8,684 nucleotides of DNA from Acidobacteriota bacterium (GTDB lineage: Bacteria; Acidobacteriota; Aminicenantia; UBA2199). The notes below the pieces were generated by a model. That model did no database searches. It was not told the origin of the DNA and saw nothing but the letters and a program-made list of their open reading frames with translations. The translations under genes were made by a program, and so were the position numbers. The DNA lies in NCBI GenBank assembly GCA_028749105.1, contig JAQUQF010000060.1:1-8684 (forward strand). The letters are read 5' to 3'. Position 1 is the stretch's first letter. Every line of letters begins with the position of its first letter. Below are positions 6,131 through 8,684 of the stretch, piece by piece.

Positions 6131-6859
6131 TCAGAACGGGATGCCGGCGGCGCGGACGATCTTTTGCTGGATGGCGATGATCTCGCGGTTCTTGTCTACT
6201 CCCAGGGCGATGGCGCGGGCGAAAAGTTCCGGCGGCAGCGGCGCCCCCTCGCAGAAGGACTGCACTTCGACCAGGTCGCCGTCTCCGGTCGAAACGATGT
6301 TGATGTCGCTGTCGCAGCGTGAATCCTCCTCGTAATCGAGGTCAACCAGGATCTCTTTGCCGCAAACGCCGATGGCAACCGCGGCGATGAAGCGGAAGAC
6401 GGGGAAATCGGCGATCACCTGTTCGTAGACCAGGTGTTTCAGCGACAGGACCAGGGCCAGGAAGGAGGCATTGAGCGAGGCGCAGCGCGTGCCGCCGTCG
6501 GCCTGGATGACGTCGGCGTCCAGCGTGACCGTTCGTTCGCCCAGGGCCTGCGTGTCCAGCACCGTGCGCAGGGCGCGGCCGATGAAGCGCTGGATCTCGC
6601 CGCTGCGGTTGTTGATCTTGCCGCGCTCGCGGGCGATGCGCTGGTTGCCGGAGGAGCCGGGAAGCATGGCGTACTCGGCCGTGATCCAGCCCCGGCCGCT
6701 TTTCTTCAGAAAGAACGGCACCCTGTCCTCGATCGTGGCCGTGGCGACCACCCGGGTGTGCCCCTGCTCGCATAGTGCCGAGCCCGGGACGCTGCGGACA
6801 TAGCCGGGGACGAACGTGATGGGGCGCAGCTCTGCGGCGGACCGGTCATTGGCTCTCAT
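6131..6859 (-). CDS. rph: Ribonuclease PH (phosphorolytic tRNA 3'-end exoribonuclease)
   Basis: Phosphate-dependent 3'-5' exoribonuclease that trims tRNA precursors and takes part in rRNA turnover; it acts as a hexameric ring in the cytosol. The protein has 242 residues (E. coli 238) and covers the family end to end: NDRSAAELRP near the start, GWITAEYAMLPGSS (57-70), GEIQRFIGRALR (87-98), LDADVIQADGGTRCAS (113-128) with the phosphate-binding GGTR at 122-125, and LVDLDYEEDS (171-180) followed by D183 and D185 as metal-site acids. It ends with EIIAIQQKIV. A longer reading of the same frame runs upstream to 7372 but is only the shadow of the acyltransferase gene; the homology begins at the ATG at 6859. 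That ATG overlaps the upstream stop as ATGA and has GGAGAAG ahead of it. Last gene of the lpxK operon. Confidence 0.97.
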   Translation of the reverse strand: MRANDRSAAELRPITFVPGYVRSVPGSALCEQGHTRVVATATIEDRVPFFLKKSGRGWITAEYAMLPGSSGNQRIARERGKINNRSGEIQRFIGRALRTVLDTQALGERTVTLDADVIQADGGTRCASLNASFLALVLSLKHLVYEQVIADFPVFRFIAAVAIGVCGKEILVDLDYEEDSRCDSDINIVSTGDGDLVEVQSFCEGAPLPPELFARAIALGVDKNREIIAIQQKIVRAAGIPF

Positions 6860-7770
6860 TTCGCTTCTCCTTGCGGCCTGGTTTTCCAGCGGTCGTGGAA
6901 CCAGAACCATTGTTCGGGAAATTTCCGCACTTGTCCCTCGATGATCCGGGTCAGTTCCTGGGTCAGTTCGCATACGGCAGCGGGGCCGGAATTGCCGGCT
7001 GGAAAGTCGACTTCGGGCAGGACATCGAGAACGATCGCCTCGCCCTCGTAGTGCAGAAAAACAGGGACCACCGGGACGTGCTTCTTCAGGTACAATTGCG
7101 CTACGGTGGTGACGGCGGCCGCCTTGTTGGCGAAGAAATCGACGAAGACCCCCTCGCGCGGCACGGTGTTCTGGTCGATCAGCAGGTAGACGACTTCGTT
7201 GGCGGCCAGGCGCTTGAGGATGGTGCGCAGCGACCCCTGCTTGTAAATGACCCGCGAGCCCATGGCCTCGCGAAACTCGAGCACCCGGCGCTCGATCAGG
7301 GGATTGTCCATGGGGCGGGCGATGCTGTGGATCTCCCGGCCCAGGCGGTCGCGCAGGATCAGGGGGATCCATTCCCAGTTGCCGAAATGGGCGGAAAAAA
7401 CGATCACCCCCCTCCCTTTTTTCAGGGCGCGCTCCAGGACTTCGGCGTGGTTGACCCGCGCCCGCGACAGGACAGAGCGCTTGTCGCTGCGCACGAAGGC
7501 GCGGGCGATCTCCATGAACATGCTGCCGAAGTGGTCGTAGATGCGGTTCTTCAGGGCGGCGCGCTGCGCTGCGCCGGCATCGGGGAAGGCCAGGGCCAGG
7601 TTATGGGTGATCAGGTGGGAGTGCCTGGGGCTGCCCTTTTTCAAAAAAAAAACAAGGAGTTTTTTTTCCAGGCGCAGGGCCCACGGCGGCGATATTTTGA
7701 CCAGGGAGAGCGTGCCCGTGAATAGCGCGAGTTCCAGGCGGCTTTTAAATGAACCCTTTTTTTGCTGCAT
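6856..7770 (-). CDS. Lipid A biosynthesis acyltransferase, LpxL/HtrB family
   Basis: Inner-membrane acyltransferase expected to add a secondary acyl chain to a Kdo-lipid A precursor from acyl-ACP. With the ATG at 7770 the protein has 304 residues, typical of the family (about 300). The catalytic H-x4-E motif is HFGNWE at 128-133 (H128, E133). The second conserved block, LLIDQNTVPREGVFVDFF, is at 196-213, and the C-terminal signature FPEQWFWFHDRWKTRP is at 284-299. Start choice: the frame stays open to 8046, but there it overlaps lpxK deeply, while the ATG at 7770 starts the homologous part and overlaps lpxK by only 26 bases. Residues 36-45 are encoded by low-complexity A8 and T10 runs (KKLLVFFLKK). 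Whether it is LpxL-, LpxM- or LpxP-like, and which chain it transfers, cannot be told from sequence. Some family members act on other substrates, but the adjacent lpxK supports lipid A. Confidence 0.93.
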   Translation of the reverse strand: MQQKKGSFKSRLELALFTGTLSLVKISPPWALRLEKKLLVFFLKKGSPRHSHLITHNLALAFPDAGAAQRAALKNRIYDHFGSMFMEIARAFVRSDKRSVLSRARVNHAEVLERALKKGRGVIVFSAHFGNWEWIPLILRDRLGREIHSIARPMDNPLIERRVLEFREAMGSRVIYKQGSLRTILKRLAANEVVYLLIDQNTVPREGVFVDFFANKAAAVTTVAQLYLKKHVPVVPVFLHYEGEAIVLDVLPEVDFPAGNSGPAAVCELTQELTRIIEGQVRKFPEQWFWFHDRWKTRPQGEAK

Positions 7771-8684
7771 GCGTGGTGATCTGATCGATGAGGTCCCGGG
7801 GCAATTGTATCTCATTTCGCGCGTACAATAAAGGGACGCCGGGAGCGAGGAGACTCTTGATCTTGCAGAAATCCTTCTCGGTGCAGACCATCCAGGCAGC
7901 CCCCTTTTCCCTGCGCAGCGAGTCGAGGGAACGGAGGTCTTCGGCGCTGAAGGCGTGGTGGTCGGGAAAGGGGCGATAGCCGGCCAGGTTGTAGCGCCCC
8001 ATGTCGCCGGCGAAGCGCTCGTTGTCACCCAGAGCCGAAAACGCAATGAAAGAGGCCTCGCCGATCTCCATCTCGACGCCGGCGGCGTCCATGAACCTGG
8101 TGATGGCGAAATCGTAGGTCTGCCCTTCAGGTTGGGACCCCTGGCCGGTCGGCCGATAGTACAGCACCCGGTCGGCGCGACGCGACAGGAAGCGGAAGTG
8201 GCGCAGGTAGAAATAGGGATGGGCCGGGTTGACCAGCAGGATGCTGAGATCCTTTCGGATGTGGCTTGACTGAAGCCCGTCGTCCAGGATGATGATGCGG
8301 TTTCCCCGGGCAGCGGCGGCCGCGATGGAGCTCAGGCGATCGCGTCCGATGAATACATCCTGGCCGGGGAAGCGGGCCTTCAGTATCATGGGTTCGTCCC
8401 CCACCTCCTCGCAGGTATGGGCGGTCTCGACAAGGATGCCCTGTTTCTCGTAGCGGGAACGATAGCCGCGGCTGACGATGGCGAAACGGGCGCCTTTTTC
8501 ACGCAGGGCGGCGCCAATGGCCATGACCAGCGGCGTTTTCCCGGTGCCGCCGAACGAGAGGCTGTCGGCAGAGATGATGAAGAGGCCGGGGAAGGATTTC
8601 ATCCGCAGGGCTTTGACCCGCAGGTTGACATAGGAACCGGCCTTGAAAAGCAGCGAGAGCGGGTCCAGGAGGGGCCGGCTCAAG
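7745..8684 (-). CDS. lpxK: Tetraacyldisaccharide 4'-kinase (lipid A kinase), at the right window edge
   Basis: Membrane-associated P-loop kinase that phosphorylates the 4' position of the tetraacyl disaccharide 1-phosphate to give lipid IVA, the sixth step of the Raetz pathway. Numbering from the TTG at 8683 (312 aa): hydrophobic membrane-facing N-terminus with PLSLLFKAGSYVNLRVK (8-24), Walker A SFGGTGKTP at 43-51, SRGYRS at 71-76, GDEPMI at 95-100, the catalytic-acid motif LDDGLQ at 133-138, FPDHHAF at 239-245, and CTEKD at 267-271. All are diagnostic of LpxK. TTG at 8683 could be the start, but E. coli LpxK has about ten more residues before the PLSxLY block, so the true start may lie beyond the window. 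The 3' end overlaps the acyltransferase start by 26 bases, so translation of the two is probably coupled. The operon promoter is not in view. Confidence 0.96.
   Translation of the reverse strand, partial: LSRPLLDPLSLLFKAGSYVNLRVKALRMKSFPGLFIISADSLSFGGTGKTPLVMAIGAALREKGARFAIVSRGYRSRYEKQGILVETAHTCEEVGDEPMILKARFPGQDVFIGRDRLSSIAAAAARGNRIIILDDGLQSSHIRKDLSILLVNPAHPYFYLRHFRFLSRRADRVLYYRPTGQGSQPEGQTYDFAITRFMDAAGVEMEIGEASFIAFSALGDNERFAGDMGRYNLAGYRPFPDHHAFSAEDLRSLDSLRREKGAAWMVCTEKDFCKIKSLLAPGVPLLYARNEIQLPRDLIDQITTHAAKKGFI

Noticed and set aside
6860..7372. N-terminal extension of the rph frame (about 171 codons)
   Set aside because: It overlaps the acyltransferase gene out of frame and is proline/arginine-rich; RNase PH homology begins exactly at the ATG at 6859.
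7771..8046. N-terminal extension of the acyltransferase frame (92 codons)
   Set aside because: It lies within conserved lpxK sequence in another frame. The acyltransferase family begins around the ATG at 7770.
1..8684. Mobile element, CRISPR array, toxin-antitoxin, defence or secondary-metabolite system
   Set aside because: All sequence apart from about 195 intergenic bases is accounted for by eight housekeeping or envelope genes. No direct-repeat array, transposase or integrase motif was seen on either strand.

Overview
The window holds eight recognisable protein genes of the cell envelope and basic metabolism. It comes from a fairly GC-rich Gram-negative (diderm) bacterium. The diderm call rests on lipid A genes (lpxK and an LpxL/HtrB-type acyltransferase), on SurA/PpiC-type periplasmic folding factors, and on an RseP-type protease with two PDZ domains. 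The phylum cannot be fixed from this sequence. The gene order uppS-cdsA-dxr-rseP is the Bacillus-like order (E. coli has dxr-uppS-cdsA-rseP). That, with the diderm traits, suggests a lineage outside the Gammaproteobacteria, for example something near Acidobacteriota/Aminicenantes, but this is only a guess.

Layout. (1) Positions 1-4067, minus strand: uppS, cdsA, dxr and rseP read from right to left as one operon, with ATGA stop/start overlaps at uppS/cdsA and dxr/rseP. rseP runs off the left edge. These genes make undecaprenyl diphosphate (the lipid carrier for wall and O-antigen), CDP-diacylglycerol (phospholipid precursor), MEP (isoprenoid precursor that feeds UppS) and the site-2 protease. 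(2) Positions 4041-4161: a compact divergent control region with two near-consensus sigma70-type promoters back to back. (3) Positions 4162-6070, plus strand: two overlapping genes for exported SurA/PpiC-family proteins, the first a probable lipoprotein. (4) Positions 6131-8684, minus strand: lpxK, an lpxL/htrB-like acyltransferase gene and rph (RNase PH), tightly overlapped. lpxK reaches the right edge. The two operons converge at 6071-6130.

The most interesting signal is the divergent region. Both promoters (TTGACA-N17-TATAAT for uppS, TTGAAT-N17-TATAAT for the lipoprotein gene) place the expected transcription start on, or within two bases of, an ATG. Neither ATG has a Shine-Dalgarno sequence. 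Both transcripts are therefore predicted to be leaderless, and the uppS start should move to the second ATG (position 4040). A perfect 7-bp inverted repeat covers the uppS -35 box and could be an operator.

I see no RNA gene, CRISPR array, insertion sequence, prophage or defence system here. There is no gene-free stretch longer than about 100 bases. Apart from the control region and some small oddities (a long gene overlap, homopolymer runs, one degenerate parvulin domain), this is a conventional housekeeping region.
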